A stretch of 55,709 nt of DNA from Sutcliffiella horikoshii DSM 8719 (GCA_001648575.1 LQXN01000003.1:1-55709), one strand, 5' to 3'; counted from the first letter of the stretch, positions 7,973 through 16,223 are shown. Made by a program: numbers and translations. The notes: generated by a model from the sequence alone, not told the origin.

Positions 7973-8736
7973 AAAGAGAGTGTGGCAAACAAGTGGAGCA
8001 TGTGGACGGAAATGCCATTCTTGTACTTGATGATGATGGTGGCAAACATGAACTGCATATTACTTTTTTCAAAAGTGATATGTATATTTCTAATTACGCC
8101 CTAGAATCTAACAAAACAGAGGATTTGAGCGATGATTATTTAGAATATGCTGCCTTTGTCTTCTTAGAGAAATTGCAACAGAAAGCCATTCAACCATCAC
8201 TTCTCACTAGTGGAATAATGGTGATCGATTTATCGATATATGAAAACTCATCAACCATGATTGCGCGGAAACATATCAATTACAAAAACATCAAATCTAG
8301 TTATTTCATGAATGAAAAATTGAACAAGGGCCCTGTATCCTTTGATTTTAAGCAGTATTTCCCTTTTGTTTGTTTGTCCTATCGATCCGAAGGCCTGGAA
8401 GGTGAACTGGTGAGCATCGGTTTTCAGGAGGAAGACGCCATCAACAATTTACTTCAGTTGCTTGCACATCATTTCCAAATGGACTCAACCATCGATCTCG
8501 TCCCTATAGAAAAGATAGAGACCGTAAAAGTAAAGACCCTTCTAAAAAAGCTATGGTTCATTAAGTTTCAGCAAGAACTAGAAATAGAAGAAACAAATGA
8601 TTCAGTGTTCCTTACCATAGGTGAACGATCGTATTCACAACCAAAAGATCCTACCATGAATCCTATTAGCTACTTACTAACCTTGCATCTAAATGGAATC
8701 ACTTCCCCAGAGAGAACAGAGGAATTAGTACGATGA
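7969..8736 (+). CDS. Degenerate ThiF/E1-like TOMM partner protein (body of the split gene)
   Basis: From TTG 7969 the frame encodes 255 residues, but open reading continues upstream to about 7906 (adding EISFEGISHISGPPSFIEV). There is no Shine-Dalgarno before the TTG. The segment ISGPPSFIEVLKRECGKQVEHV resembles the degenerate Rossmann start of ocin_ThiF-like proteins, which carry an N-terminal RRE and present the substrate to YcaO cyclodehydratases. Joined to the previous frame by a -1 shift, the protein would be about 353 residues. TTG overlaps the TGA of the upstream frame, so translational coupling is also possible. Its end overlaps the YcaO start (ATGA). Confidence 0.7.
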   Translation: MKRECGKQVEHVDGNAILVLDDDGGKHELHITFFKSDMYISNYALESNKTEDLSDDYLEYAAFVFLEKLQQKAIQPSLLTSGIMVIDLSIYENSSTMIARKHINYKNIKSSYFMNEKLNKGPVSFDFKQYFPFVCLSYRSEGLEGELVSIGFQEEDAINNLLQLLAHHFQMDSTIDLVPIEKIETVKVKTLLKKLWFIKFQQELEIEETNDSVFLTIGERSYSQPKDPTMNPISYLLTLHLNGITSPERTEELVR

Positions 8737-10304
8737 TGGGTGTAGAAGAGGTCAGGGGTATTTTCACCAAACACTTTTTAACAGGGGAATATGGCAATTA
8801 CCACATCTCTTTTATCACAGATGATAAAAGTATCACCATAGAAAGAAAAAGAAATGTGGAACAGGCATTAAGACACCCCGCCGTTTCAGGAGAAGTGCCC
8901 AAAAGCTCGTACCTATGCCCAGACATCAAAAGTGTGGAGAAAAGTATCTTGTTTTTTAAGATACATGTTCAAAAATACCAAGAAATGAAGTTGGATATCC
9001 CCAAACGGACTATTACTTTCACTTACGGATACGACCAGATAAAACGACCAATCAAGGAATCTGCAAGCAGTAAGCGGCTGCCATCTCACCTTTCCCTTGA
9101 GGATCTGAAAAATGCCTTGTTTCATATTCATGGTGGTTATGTCATTAGAGATACAGGCTCATCCATCGCCGTTGCAAACAGAAAATATTTCACGATACAA
9201 GGGTTTGGCTTTGATTATGATCCATCTACAGCAACAAGAAAAGCATTAATGGAGTACACAGAAAGATATTCAAGTATGGTAGATCTCCGAGATAGTATAA
9301 CGGGTTCTTACCATCAGTTACAGAACAAAGCACCCGTTATCAACCCGGAACAATTCGGTCTTTATACTTCAGAGACACCTAAAGAAAAATATCAATTGGT
9401 AAGCTATCATCACGACCTGGAAATCGACTGGGTGAAAGGAGATTCACTAGTAAATGGTGAGACTTTCTATGTACCGGAACAGATGGTTCAATACTTGAAA
9501 CCAGCAATGAAAAACAGATACACAATTGAAAGCTCCAATGGCTGTGCGATTGGGAATTGTGACGAGGAAGCGGCATTGTTTTCTATCCTGGAAGCATATG
9601 AAAGAGATACCTTTTTCAAGTCATGGTTTCGAAATTCCCAGGTTGTTAGAATAGAAGGTTTAAAAGGCTATGAAAACCAACGATCATTTTTTGAAAATGA
9701 AGGGTATGAATTGGAATTCTATCTGCTTCCTAATAATGCGAAGATACCAGTAGTATGGGCACTGATTCGAAGCGGTGATACTCATAATCAAATTTACTCC
9801 ATCACAGGGCTCGGATGTCATCCGCAGCTGGAGCATGCGATAGAATCAGCCTATTACGAATTGTATAATGCCTATTTAAATTTAACGGGCTTAAAAGAAG
9901 ATTCCTTGAGCACTTTGATCAGTGAAGTGGAAGCAAAGGAGAAATTGGATACCATGGAGGATCATTTTTACCTCTTTGCCTCCTATAAAGTGAGAGGGCT
10001 ATTAGAGAGGAAGCTTAGTGATGTTAGAGAGGAAGCATATGCCGACCTGTTAAGGTTCTCCTATTATACAGAGAATTTACAGGAAGAGCTTGCATATGTT
10101 GTCGAGAAAGTAAAAACAGAATATGAAGACATATTACTCTTTCACCAATCTAATGTACTATTGAATTCCCTTTCATTATCCTGTGCAAAGGTCCTTCTCG
10201 TTGGGGCTATGCCTGTCGACTTCACATCTGAACTTATTAGGAGGACCAATACACTTGATGACGAACGAAGATGGGAAGCACGTAATGTTCACCCATTGGC
10301 ATAA
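8733..10304 (+). CDS. YcaO-domain cyclodehydratase
   Basis: This 523-residue enzyme should use ATP to cyclise Cys (or Ser/Thr) of the precursor to an azoline. YcaO hallmarks are TRKALMEYTERYSS (about residues 166-179) and AIGNCDEEAALFSILEAYERD (about 271-291), which carry the Glu/Asp ATP-Mg ligands. The C-terminus reads EARNVHPLA; it lacks the Pro-rich PxPxP tail of many azoline-forming YcaO proteins, so either the tail is degenerate or this branch does not use it. The ATG overlaps the E1-like stop, indicating coupled translation. With only one Cys in the predicted core, the expected product is a single thiazoline, later a thiazole. Confidence 0.93.
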   Translation: MMGVEEVRGIFTKHFLTGEYGNYHISFITDDKSITIERKRNVEQALRHPAVSGEVPKSSYLCPDIKSVEKSILFFKIHVQKYQEMKLDIPKRTITFTYGYDQIKRPIKESASSKRLPSHLSLEDLKNALFHIHGGYVIRDTGSSIAVANRKYFTIQGFGFDYDPSTATRKALMEYTERYSSMVDLRDSITGSYHQLQNKAPVINPEQFGLYTSETPKEKYQLVSYHHDLEIDWVKGDSLVNGETFYVPEQMVQYLKPAMKNRYTIESSNGCAIGNCDEEAALFSILEAYERDTFFKSWFRNSQVVRIEGLKGYENQRSFFENEGYELEFYLLPNNAKIPVVWALIRSGDTHNQIYSITGLGCHPQLEHAIESAYYELYNAYLNLTGLKEDSLSTLISEVEAKEKLDTMEDHFYLFASYKVRGLLERKLSDVREEAYADLLRFSYYTENLQEELAYVVEKVKTEYEDILLFHQSNVLLNSLSLSCAKVLLVGAMPVDFTSELIRRTNTLDDERRWEARNVHPLA

Positions 10305-10316
10305 GGAGGAGCAGGC

Positions 10317-11378
10317 ATGAATTATACAAGTAATGATTTTTTTCAAGAACTCGCGTTTAATTCCCTTTTTAATGATGGGGAACAGATGTTGGAGCGGCAG
10401 ATGGATGACTACGTCCTTGTGGATGACGATGTGGTCTGTGATGATCCAGTTCATTCGATCATGACAGGACTCAACGACTACAACAGAATAGAGAAAGATA
10501 CTCACTTTAAGGTCCACAAAGGCTATCCATCCCCGCGAAGCTTATATCCAATCCGTTTATTCGTTGTAACGAAAAACGGTTCTTTCTTGACTAAAAACGA
10601 CCAAACTAAGAAATTCGAGCTCTATGAGAATGCTGCACGAGAGGGAGAAGAAGGGGACATTTTGCTCGAATATGGAAAAGTGTATCCTGCATATTATAAG
10701 TCCATCAAAAAAAGCTTGCTATTATTAGAAGCAGGACATTTAATATACAACATTCATCACGTTGCAAAAAGCTGTGAAGCTCGTTACCAAGTTCTTGAAA
10801 AAAACGGATACCTACTATTAAAAAAGGGAAAGAGCCCAAATCAAGATTTCCAGCCGGCTAAACTGGAGAAATTCTATCATTTAAGCTCTATCAGGAATAG
10901 CGGGCCATATTTACATCCAATAACAGCCTACCATCTTATTCCGCTGCTTGATAATGCCTTGGATTTTCAAAAACTTACTGAACAGTTGGTAAGCTTGTTC
11001 ATGCAACCACTAAAGAAGAACGCAATCCGGTTAATCAAACTACAAAATGATGGGGATGGGTTGTTTCACATCCCACATAAAGAACCAAAGGTGGACTATA
11101 AAAAGTTAAACAGCATTTATCCCTATATAAATTTTAAAGGCGTATCAGGTATGTATGTTTTCACCCTGGACAATCTGGTCTTTAGTGAGGAGGAGAATAT
11201 TACGCCATACATTTTGGCGATTGGATTTCTCGCACAATTTTATTGCATGTTGTATGCGTCCGAACAAAATTATTGCAGGCCAGTAAAGAGTTATAATATA
11301 GGGGATTTCGAGCATTTATTAGGTATAAATGGAAGTCATACGACCATCATGTACAGTTTAATCATCGGGGGTAAATAG
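10317..11378 (+). CDS. SagB-type FMN oxidoreductase (azoline dehydrogenase)
   Basis: This 353-residue protein has the divergent nitroreductase pattern of SagB-like enzymes. PSPRSLYPIRLFVV (about 71-84) is the FMN-binding Ser-Arg segment. EAGHLIYNIHHVAKS (about 138-152) matches the conserved E-x-G-H helix, and the C-terminal EHLLGINGSHTTIMYSLIIG is the last strand pair. Its role is expected to be oxidation of the thiazoline made by the YcaO enzyme to thiazole. AAGGAGGAG precedes the ATG, 12 bases after the YcaO stop. Sequence identity to known SagB proteins is probably low, so cofactor use is inferred. Confidence 0.8.
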   Translation: MNYTSNDFFQELAFNSLFNDGEQMLERQMDDYVLVDDDVVCDDPVHSIMTGLNDYNRIEKDTHFKVHKGYPSPRSLYPIRLFVVTKNGSFLTKNDQTKKFELYENAAREGEEGDILLEYGKVYPAYYKSIKKSLLLLEAGHLIYNIHHVAKSCEARYQVLEKNGYLLLKKGKSPNQDFQPAKLEKFYHLSSIRNSGPYLHPITAYHLIPLLDNALDFQKLTEQLVSLFMQPLKKNAIRLIKLQNDGDGLFHIPHKEPKVDYKKLNSIYPYINFKGVSGMYVFTLDNLVFSEEENITPYILAIGFLAQFYCMLYASEQNYCRPVKSYNIGDFEHLLGINGSHTTIMYSLIIGGK

Positions 11379-11395
11379 GAACTGGGGGAAAAACA

Positions 11396-12775
11396 ATGGA
11401 TACTAAATGGAGAACATTATTTAAATTTTCTCTCCCTGTAACATTAATCGGGATAGCGGATTTACTATTAATCTTAATAGACCTCCTATGGATCAGGGTT
11501 TTCATTGGGGATACCGACGCACTGTCGGCACTTCGTCTATCCACCACCATCATCACATTTATTGAAATGGTGCTGATTGCGGTCATTTCAGCTTTATTAA
11601 TTTTCATAAGCCAAAACTTTAGTGCCGGTAAAACAGACCAAGCAAAAGAAGGAATCAAAAATGCCTTTTCCTTTTCCATTTATAGTGGTGTCGTTGTCAT
11701 GCTGCTAGGATTTTGCATTCTTCCATTCATCAAATACATTTTTGGTGTGAACGACTCCGTAAACGGATATCTGAATAACTATCTACTAGTATATTTTGCC
11801 GGCTATGTATTCTTTTCTTTAAATAACTTTCTCATGCTTCTTCCAAGATATTTTCAAAAGCTGAAAATAATCTATATGAGCTTACTTTTTGCTATTCTGA
11901 TAAATATAATTATCACTCCATTAGCAATGCTGCTATTCGATTATTACAATATGTCGATGATGAGTGGGGCGGCAGCTGGTACCGTGTTGGCGAATGTGAT
12001 AAGTACACTTTATCTGCTAATGAGAATTTTCAACCAAGATTTTCTGAAAATTGGCCTGTCCAAAGCCATGATGTCATTCAAACCAACATTTCAAATCATC
12101 AAAGAGAACAAAAAATTTGTTAGCTCCCAGATCTTCAACGGCATCACCTTCAATTTGTCTATGTTCTTCTATATTATCATTCTTTCCTATTATCCAGATG
12201 AAGCATTTAACGTATATGCCGTTGGGATGTACGCCTTTATGGTATTCGGGGTATTTGCCCAAAACTTTGCAGCCAGCTTGATCCCGATTGTCTCCGGTTA
12301 CATGGGGAAAGAAGATATAAAATCCATTAAAGAAACAGTCAGGAAAGTATTTATCGTGCTGGGAGGCTATGGTATCTTTGTTGTCAGTGTCATCCTATTA
12401 TCTAATGACTTACTTGCATCAGCGCTCTCCTCAGATGCAGAGATGATAGCAAGATTTAAGGAATTCTACCTGCTATATAGCATTCCATGGGCCTTGAATA
12501 CGATTTCTTTCATCTTTATTTTTGTTGTGGCCGGCTCCGGAGACTATAAAGGTGGAATGTACCTGACCATAACCAATATGTATGTCATCGTCCTTGGTAG
12601 TTTACTGATTATCCCTAATCTATTTTCGGATAAGGTTTCAGGGGTAATCATTGCTCTATCCCTGATTAATATCATGACGTTTATCAATTCTTTGACCTAT
12701 TACCTATTAGGGAAATGGCAAAGCGCTTCCCTCGTTAAAAAAGCAAAGGCAACCAAAGAGCTTTCTGCTTCCTGA
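11396..12775 (+). CDS. MATE-family exporter
   Basis: This 459-residue protein has about 12 hydrophobic segments arranged as two MatE halves. The first half starts FSLPVTLIGIADLLLILIDLLWI and the second at about residue 240 with NGITFNLSMFFYIIILSYYP. It is the last gene of the RiPP operon, 17 bases after the SagB-like gene, with a GGGGG-type ribosome site. Export of the mature peptide, and with it self-protection, is the natural role, since no ABC exporter is in the cluster. Chloride- or proton-coupled drug export in general cannot be excluded. A bidirectional terminator follows. Confidence 0.88.
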   Translation: MDTKWRTLFKFSLPVTLIGIADLLLILIDLLWIRVFIGDTDALSALRLSTTIITFIEMVLIAVISALLIFISQNFSAGKTDQAKEGIKNAFSFSIYSGVVVMLLGFCILPFIKYIFGVNDSVNGYLNNYLLVYFAGYVFFSLNNFLMLLPRYFQKLKIIYMSLLFAILINIIITPLAMLLFDYYNMSMMSGAAAGTVLANVISTLYLLMRIFNQDFLKIGLSKAMMSFKPTFQIIKENKKFVSSQIFNGITFNLSMFFYIIILSYYPDEAFNVYAVGMYAFMVFGVFAQNFAASLIPIVSGYMGKEDIKSIKETVRKVFIVLGGYGIFVVSVILLSNDLLASALSSDAEMIARFKEFYLLYSIPWALNTISFIFIFVVAGSGDYKGGMYLTITNMYVIVLGSLLIIPNLFSDKVSGVIIALSLINIMTFINSLTYYLLGKWQSASLVKKAKATKELSAS

Positions 12776-12798
12776 TACCGTAGAGAGTATACAAGCGA

Positions 12799-12835
12799 TA
12801 AGCTTCAAGACCCAATTGTGGTCTTGAAGCTTACA
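12799..12835. terminator. Bidirectional terminator
   Basis: TAAGCTTCAAGACC and GGTCTTGAAGCTTA form a 14-bp perfect stem around CAATTGT, between the convergent MATE and PlcR-like genes. Confidence 0.85.
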
Positions 12836-12838
12836 TTT

Positions 12839-13738
12839 CTATACAGGGGATAATTTCAATTCTGCAACTTGTTTTTCTATATTTCCAATAAATTCCAAGC
12901 ACTTTTGGTTATTCGTCATTTGGAAAACAAACTTAGCATTATCCAAATAAACCTGAATGTTGCTAGACTCATAGTCTTTCAGTTTAAGCATGCTTTGTGA
13001 AGCTTGAATATAAAGGTTTCCTAGCATCGATATGTCCTCTAGTTCCTGGGATAGCTTTATACCCCTTTCCGCAACCTCAATCGATTGTTCATACAAATTT
13101 TCATAGAAATATAATTTAGAGAGATTAAAGTATACTTTTAGTTTAAACCGTCGATATGCTTCCAGTTTAATATTTACATTCAATATATCAGTATAGTGCT
13201 TCAAAGCTTCCTTATAATCGCCATTTTCAGCATAGACATTTGCTATGACATTTTTGATTCTTAAGTTTTGAAAATGCACTTTGTTCCTCTCTTTACTCAA
13301 CAACAAAAGCTTCAGCTGTTCCACGCATTCTTCCCAAGAAATCAAGCCAATTAATTGTGCTGATCTAAAAAAATGCCAATCTATAAATTGATTGAACATC
13401 CTGCCAAGATCTCTTGCTTTACTTAACTTCCTCTCAAGCTTGGTTATCTCGTGAACCTCATGATATTTTTTTGATTTTACATACTCTTCTATACTGATGA
13501 TTGTATCCGAAATATATGTTTGATTATTTTGATAATTATTCTGAAAAAAATAATCAATGGTAACGTTCAACCGCAAGGCGATAAAGTACAGTATATCAAT
13601 GCTGGGTAATGCCCGCCCTTTTTCAATACTACTAATAGTTGTCTGGCAGCAAATTCCGTCGGATAATTCTTTTTGAGACAAAAGCTGTTGTTTTCTCAAT
13701 CTCTTAATTTCTTCTCCAAGTAGTTTACTGTCCATCAT
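12839..13738 (-). CDS. PlcR-like RNPP-family regulator (HTH plus TPR)
   Basis: This 299-residue cytoplasmic regulator has an XRE helix-turn-helix at about residues 6-62 (LGEEIKRLRKQQLLSQKELS, then TTISSIEKGRALPSIDILYFIA). A long helical region of TPR-like repeats follows (for example NVYAENGDYKEALKHYTDIL, LYFYENLYEQSIEVAERGI). Order, length and wording closely resemble PlcR of the Bacillus cereus group, which is activated by a re-imported PapR peptide. GGAGGGG lies 5 bases before the first ATG at 13738; the next ATG at 13735 is equally possible. The small secreted peptide at 13908 is divergent and is the obvious ligand candidate. It lies next to the RiPP operon and may control it. Confidence 0.85.
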   Translation of the reverse strand: MMDSKLLGEEIKRLRKQQLLSQKELSDGICCQTTISSIEKGRALPSIDILYFIALRLNVTIDYFFQNNYQNNQTYISDTIISIEEYVKSKKYHEVHEITKLERKLSKARDLGRMFNQFIDWHFFRSAQLIGLISWEECVEQLKLLLLSKERNKVHFQNLRIKNVIANVYAENGDYKEALKHYTDILNVNIKLEAYRRFKLKVYFNLSKLYFYENLYEQSIEVAERGIKLSQELEDISMLGNLYIQASQSMLKLKDYESSNIQVYLDNAKFVFQMTNNQKCLEFIGNIEKQVAELKLSPV

Positions 13739-13798
13739 CTTGTCCCCTCCCAAAAATAAGACAAATATCATATATTAAACACAATTTATTACAAGTTA

Positions 13799-13816
13799 GA
13801 GTAAAATACAATACTC
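13799..13816. promoter_or_regulatory. Palindrome between regulator and signal-peptide genes
   Basis: GAGTAAAATACAATACTC has inverted ends GAGTA and TACTC. It lies 61 bases upstream of the PlcR-like start and 91 bases upstream of the peptide gene. A related GAGTATTTTCTCAATAC occurs at 15931-15947, before the small gene at 15999. It differs from the PlcR box of B. cereus; operator function is a guess. Confidence 0.35.
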
Positions 13817-13907
13817 TCTCCGATAATGGACCTATACTACAAAATCATAACTCTTAAAAATATAATATAATTGTACTAGAAATAGATAAAAATTAGGAGG
13901 AATCAAA

Positions 13908-14063
13908 ATGAGAAAATTTTTATACGCATGTTCTGCAATAACAATAATCTGCCTCTCCCTAGGAATCTCTTCCGCATCCATCACAAGTACCGAAATGTTA
14001 ACTTCCCAAGAAACAGTAACCCCAGATTCACGTAATGATCCGACATTGCCATCTGAGGATTGA
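13908..14063 (+). CDS. Putative PapR/Phr-like secreted signalling pro-peptide
   Basis: This 51-residue peptide is preceded by AGGAGG with ideal spacing. It has a short basic start (MRKF), a hydrophobic export segment (YACSAITIICLSLGISSA) and a polar C-terminal tail ending SRNDPTLPSED. Size (PapR has 48 residues), secretion signal and a short Pro-containing acidic C-terminus (compare the PapR end ADLPFEF) fit a quorum-sensing pro-peptide cut to its last 7-8 residues. It lies head-to-head with the PlcR-like gene, whereas papR normally follows plcR. A lipoprotein or other small secreted product remains possible, because a Cys lies within the hydrophobic stretch. Confidence 0.6.
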   Translation: MRKFLYACSAITIICLSLGISSASITSTEMLTSQETVTPDSRNDPTLPSED

Positions 14064-14076
14064 TGAGTTATAGGAT

Positions 14077-14216
14077 GTTCGAGGGTCCCTAGACCCAAGA
14101 AGAAATATATGGTGCCGACTATCAGTTCATAACGTTTATACTGGAAGAGAAAAATAAAGTAATTATTTTCTACTAAAGGAACTTTCTTATGAAGGTTCTT
14201 TATTTATCTTGAGGGA
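14077..14216. repeat. Partial copy of the intergenic element with the GGTCGAGGG end
   Basis: It starts with TTCGAGGGTCCCTAGACCC and continues with AAGAAGAAATATA and, later, TTTTCTACTAAAGGAAC and GAAGGTTCTTTATTT. These words recur in the same order in the elements at 20858-21120 and 23004-23313. The 3' part is missing. Confidence 0.55.
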
Positions 14217-14303
14217 TGTGGGTCGACAATCCAATCCATGAAATTATTGGGGGAGAGATCCAGACGAACTTGCCTATCCATCATGTTGCCACATCTCCTT
14301 TTG

Positions 14304-14338
14304 GCAAAAAAAGCACCTGTTTTCCCAACAGATGCTTC
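14304..14338 (-). terminator. Rho-independent terminator, minus strand
   Basis: Read on the minus strand, AAGCATCTGTT pairs with AACAGGTGCTT (one G-T pair) and is followed by TTTTT. It closes the YcxB-like gene. Confidence 0.85.
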
Positions 14339-14346
14339 CCGATTTA

Positions 14347-15411
14347 TCAGCTTGCTTTATCCATAAATGCTACTTTTTTCGTTTTTGCATTTTCACTGAT
14401 AATGCTTTTAATTTTGGATCGTTCATCGGCATTAAGGTACACTTGCGGAAGTATAATAGCTTTATTTTTTGACACAAAAAATAAAAAAGTTGTCTTCGTT
14501 TCATAGATTGAGAGGATATTATCCCAAGAGTAATGGGAATGGGCGCTTTGTATGGTTTGAGTAACTCCATCCGGGCTTATTTCTAAATGAATGTCGTTAT
14601 GCATTCGCCGGTCACTTCTGTATTCTATGGAAGCCTTCCAATTAATAACGGTTGATAACAAAAACCTGGTAGCTATGCTGACAATTATTGCAAACGCTGT
14701 GATCAGAAAGGTTATTTCCTTGAACAAGAGTAGTGCTAAGAGCATATAAAGCACACCAACCCAAATAGGAAAGAATACCTTCGCTTTTCTTGCGAGGAAG
14801 TGAATATGGTCAATGAACATCTTCTCACTAATGAAAATGGTGAAATTCACACCCCCGGGGTTTTCTGGTTGTATTCTTGCAACCGGCTCAGTGTATTCTA
14901 GGGCAGCACCCTTAGAATTCTCATTTTCCTTGATGAGCTGACGCAAGCGCTGCATCTCACTTTTCAAAAGGAATTTTTGTGGAATGAGAATTGCTTTATT
15001 TTTCGATATGTAAAATAAAAATAGGTTCTTGGTTTCGTGAATGGAGAGAATGCCTTCCCATCTTGTCAGCATTTCTGACCTACCCACTTTTTTATAAATT
15101 CCCTCTGCATTGATAGTGTAGAAAACCTCTTGCTGCATAAGCTGATCACTTCTATATTCTTTGATTCCTTTCTTAGAAGCCATCTTGGGTAACAAAAACC
15201 AAACAATGGTGCCCATAAACAAGCTGGCAACTAGCATGAAAATGATGGATATATCAGGGAGTAATATACGTATTAAGACAGAATATAGTAAAGCAAATGA
15301 AATCACATACCAAATTCTTGTTTTATTCGAGTGAAACACTATATATTCCTTCATTGCTTCTTCACTTATTAATCCACTTACCTTTATTTCGTTATTTTCC
15401 AATAAAGCCAC
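14347..15411 (-). CDS. Tandem YcxB-like membrane protein
   Basis: This 354-residue protein consists of two similar halves, each like a single YcxB-family protein. Each half has two hydrophobic segments (about residues 33-72 and 213-252) and a soluble part. The soluble parts share EYRSDQLMQQE / EYRSDRRMHND, the WEGILSIHETKNLFLFYISKNKAIL / WDNILSIYETKTTFLFFVSKNKAII pattern, and a final charged helix. YcxB-type domains are bacterial membrane proteins of unknown function. The internal duplication is unusual, since most family members have one copy. The start follows AAAGGGGTGGC. It has its own terminator on the minus strand. Confidence 0.8.
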   Translation of the reverse strand: MALLENNEIKVSGLISEEAMKEYIVFHSNKTRIWYVISFALLYSVLIRILLPDISIIFMLVASLFMGTIVWFLLPKMASKKGIKEYRSDQLMQQEVFYTINAEGIYKKVGRSEMLTRWEGILSIHETKNLFLFYISKNKAILIPQKFLLKSEMQRLRQLIKENENSKGAALEYTEPVARIQPENPGGVNFTIFISEKMFIDHIHFLARKAKVFFPIWVGVLYMLLALLLFKEITFLITAFAIIVSIATRFLLSTVINWKASIEYRSDRRMHNDIHLEISPDGVTQTIQSAHSHYSWDNILSIYETKTTFLFFVSKNKAIILPQVYLNADERSKIKSIISENAKTKKVAFMDKAS

Positions 15412-15584
15412 CCCTTTCTTATTAATTATAGCATGGCGAGGGGGGAGAAACAGGGGACGAATCTTTGCTTCTTTTCGTTATCCTTTTCGTTAAGATTGGA
15501 TAAAAAGGAAATGAGGAGGTTGGTTTGTTCAAATACATAACTGCGCATTACTAAGTAATCTCTCATAATTTTCTTCTATAATTA

Positions 15585-15705
15585 TATTTGAACAAACGTT
15601 TGTTCAAATCTATATTTTTCTTTATTATACGGGAGTTGATATGCATTCGAGGTTTCTCTACTATTTTTGCCCGGTATACTAGGAAAGCTTTTGAGGTTGT
15701 GGGAG
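15585..15705. repeat. Copy of the CAAACGTTTG / hairpin repeat (family 2)
   Basis: It begins with the palindrome AACAAACGTTTGTTCAA and continues with GTTGATATGCATTCGAGG and CTACTATTTTTGCCCGGTATACTAGGAAAGC. Copies at 38390-38500 and 39665-39775 have the same order. The rest of 15412-15998 includes a partial GGGTCGAGGGGACA word near 15758 and otherwise A+T-rich DNA without a gene. Confidence 0.55.
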
Positions 15706-15998
15706 AGTAGAAAGCCTTAATAAGAGGAGAAACCCAGGAGTGATAATAGTTTTGACGGGTCGAGGGGACATATTGTTAATTGAATAAAAACTTGAGGATT
15801 AACATCTAGCCTTTTGTTTTATTATGTGGAGAAACCAAGACAAAAGGCGAAATTAGTAAAATCACTTCACAAACTACTACAAAATTTGAAAAAAAACTAA
15901 AGATTTGGCGAGATTAATAGTACTAAAGTCGAGTATTTTCTCAATACAAATAAGTACTAGTATTAAATATAATTAAGTTAGGAAAGGTGGTGATATAC

Positions 15999-16136
15999 AT
16001 GGAACTAGTTACAAGTGATTTAGTGGTAACCCCACAAGGAACACCTGTACATATTGATCCGGGTACTGGGGGAGGAGGTAATAATAAACCACCAGGTGGT
16101 GGCACTCGCCCATCCCCACCTGAACCAACTCAATAA
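15999..16136 (+). CDS. Gly/Pro-rich 45-residue peptide, unknown function
   Basis: The frame starts with ATG 7 bases after AAAGGTGGTG. The N-terminal half (MELVTSDLVVTPQGTPVHID) is ordinary and the second half is low complexity (PGTGGGGNNKPPGGGTRPSP and onward). It has no signal peptide, no cysteine and no recognised motif. The upstream region has inverted words (TAATAGTACT ... AGTACTAGTATTA) and a GAGTA-type sequence like that before the PlcR-like gene, suggesting regulated expression. A small signal, a secreted peptide exported by a leaderless route, or a non-functional frame are all possible. Confidence 0.45.
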   Translation: MELVTSDLVVTPQGTPVHIDPGTGGGGNNKPPGGGTRPSPPEPTQ

Positions 16137-16223
16137 GTTAACTAGAAATAAGGAGAATCAAGTAGTGTTCTTCTTTTTTCATTAATAAAATTTTTGCAGT
16201 GAAACTTATTTAATAGGAGATTA

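Noticed and set aside
3507-11378. Class I lanthipeptide cluster
   Set aside because: No LanC cyclase is present, while a TclM-like protein, YcaO and SagB-like enzyme are; the leader is of thiazolylpeptide type.
13908-14063. Second RiPP precursor
   Set aside because: It has a secretion signal rather than a LanB/YcaO-type leader and a core without Ser/Cys clusters; a signalling pro-peptide fits better.
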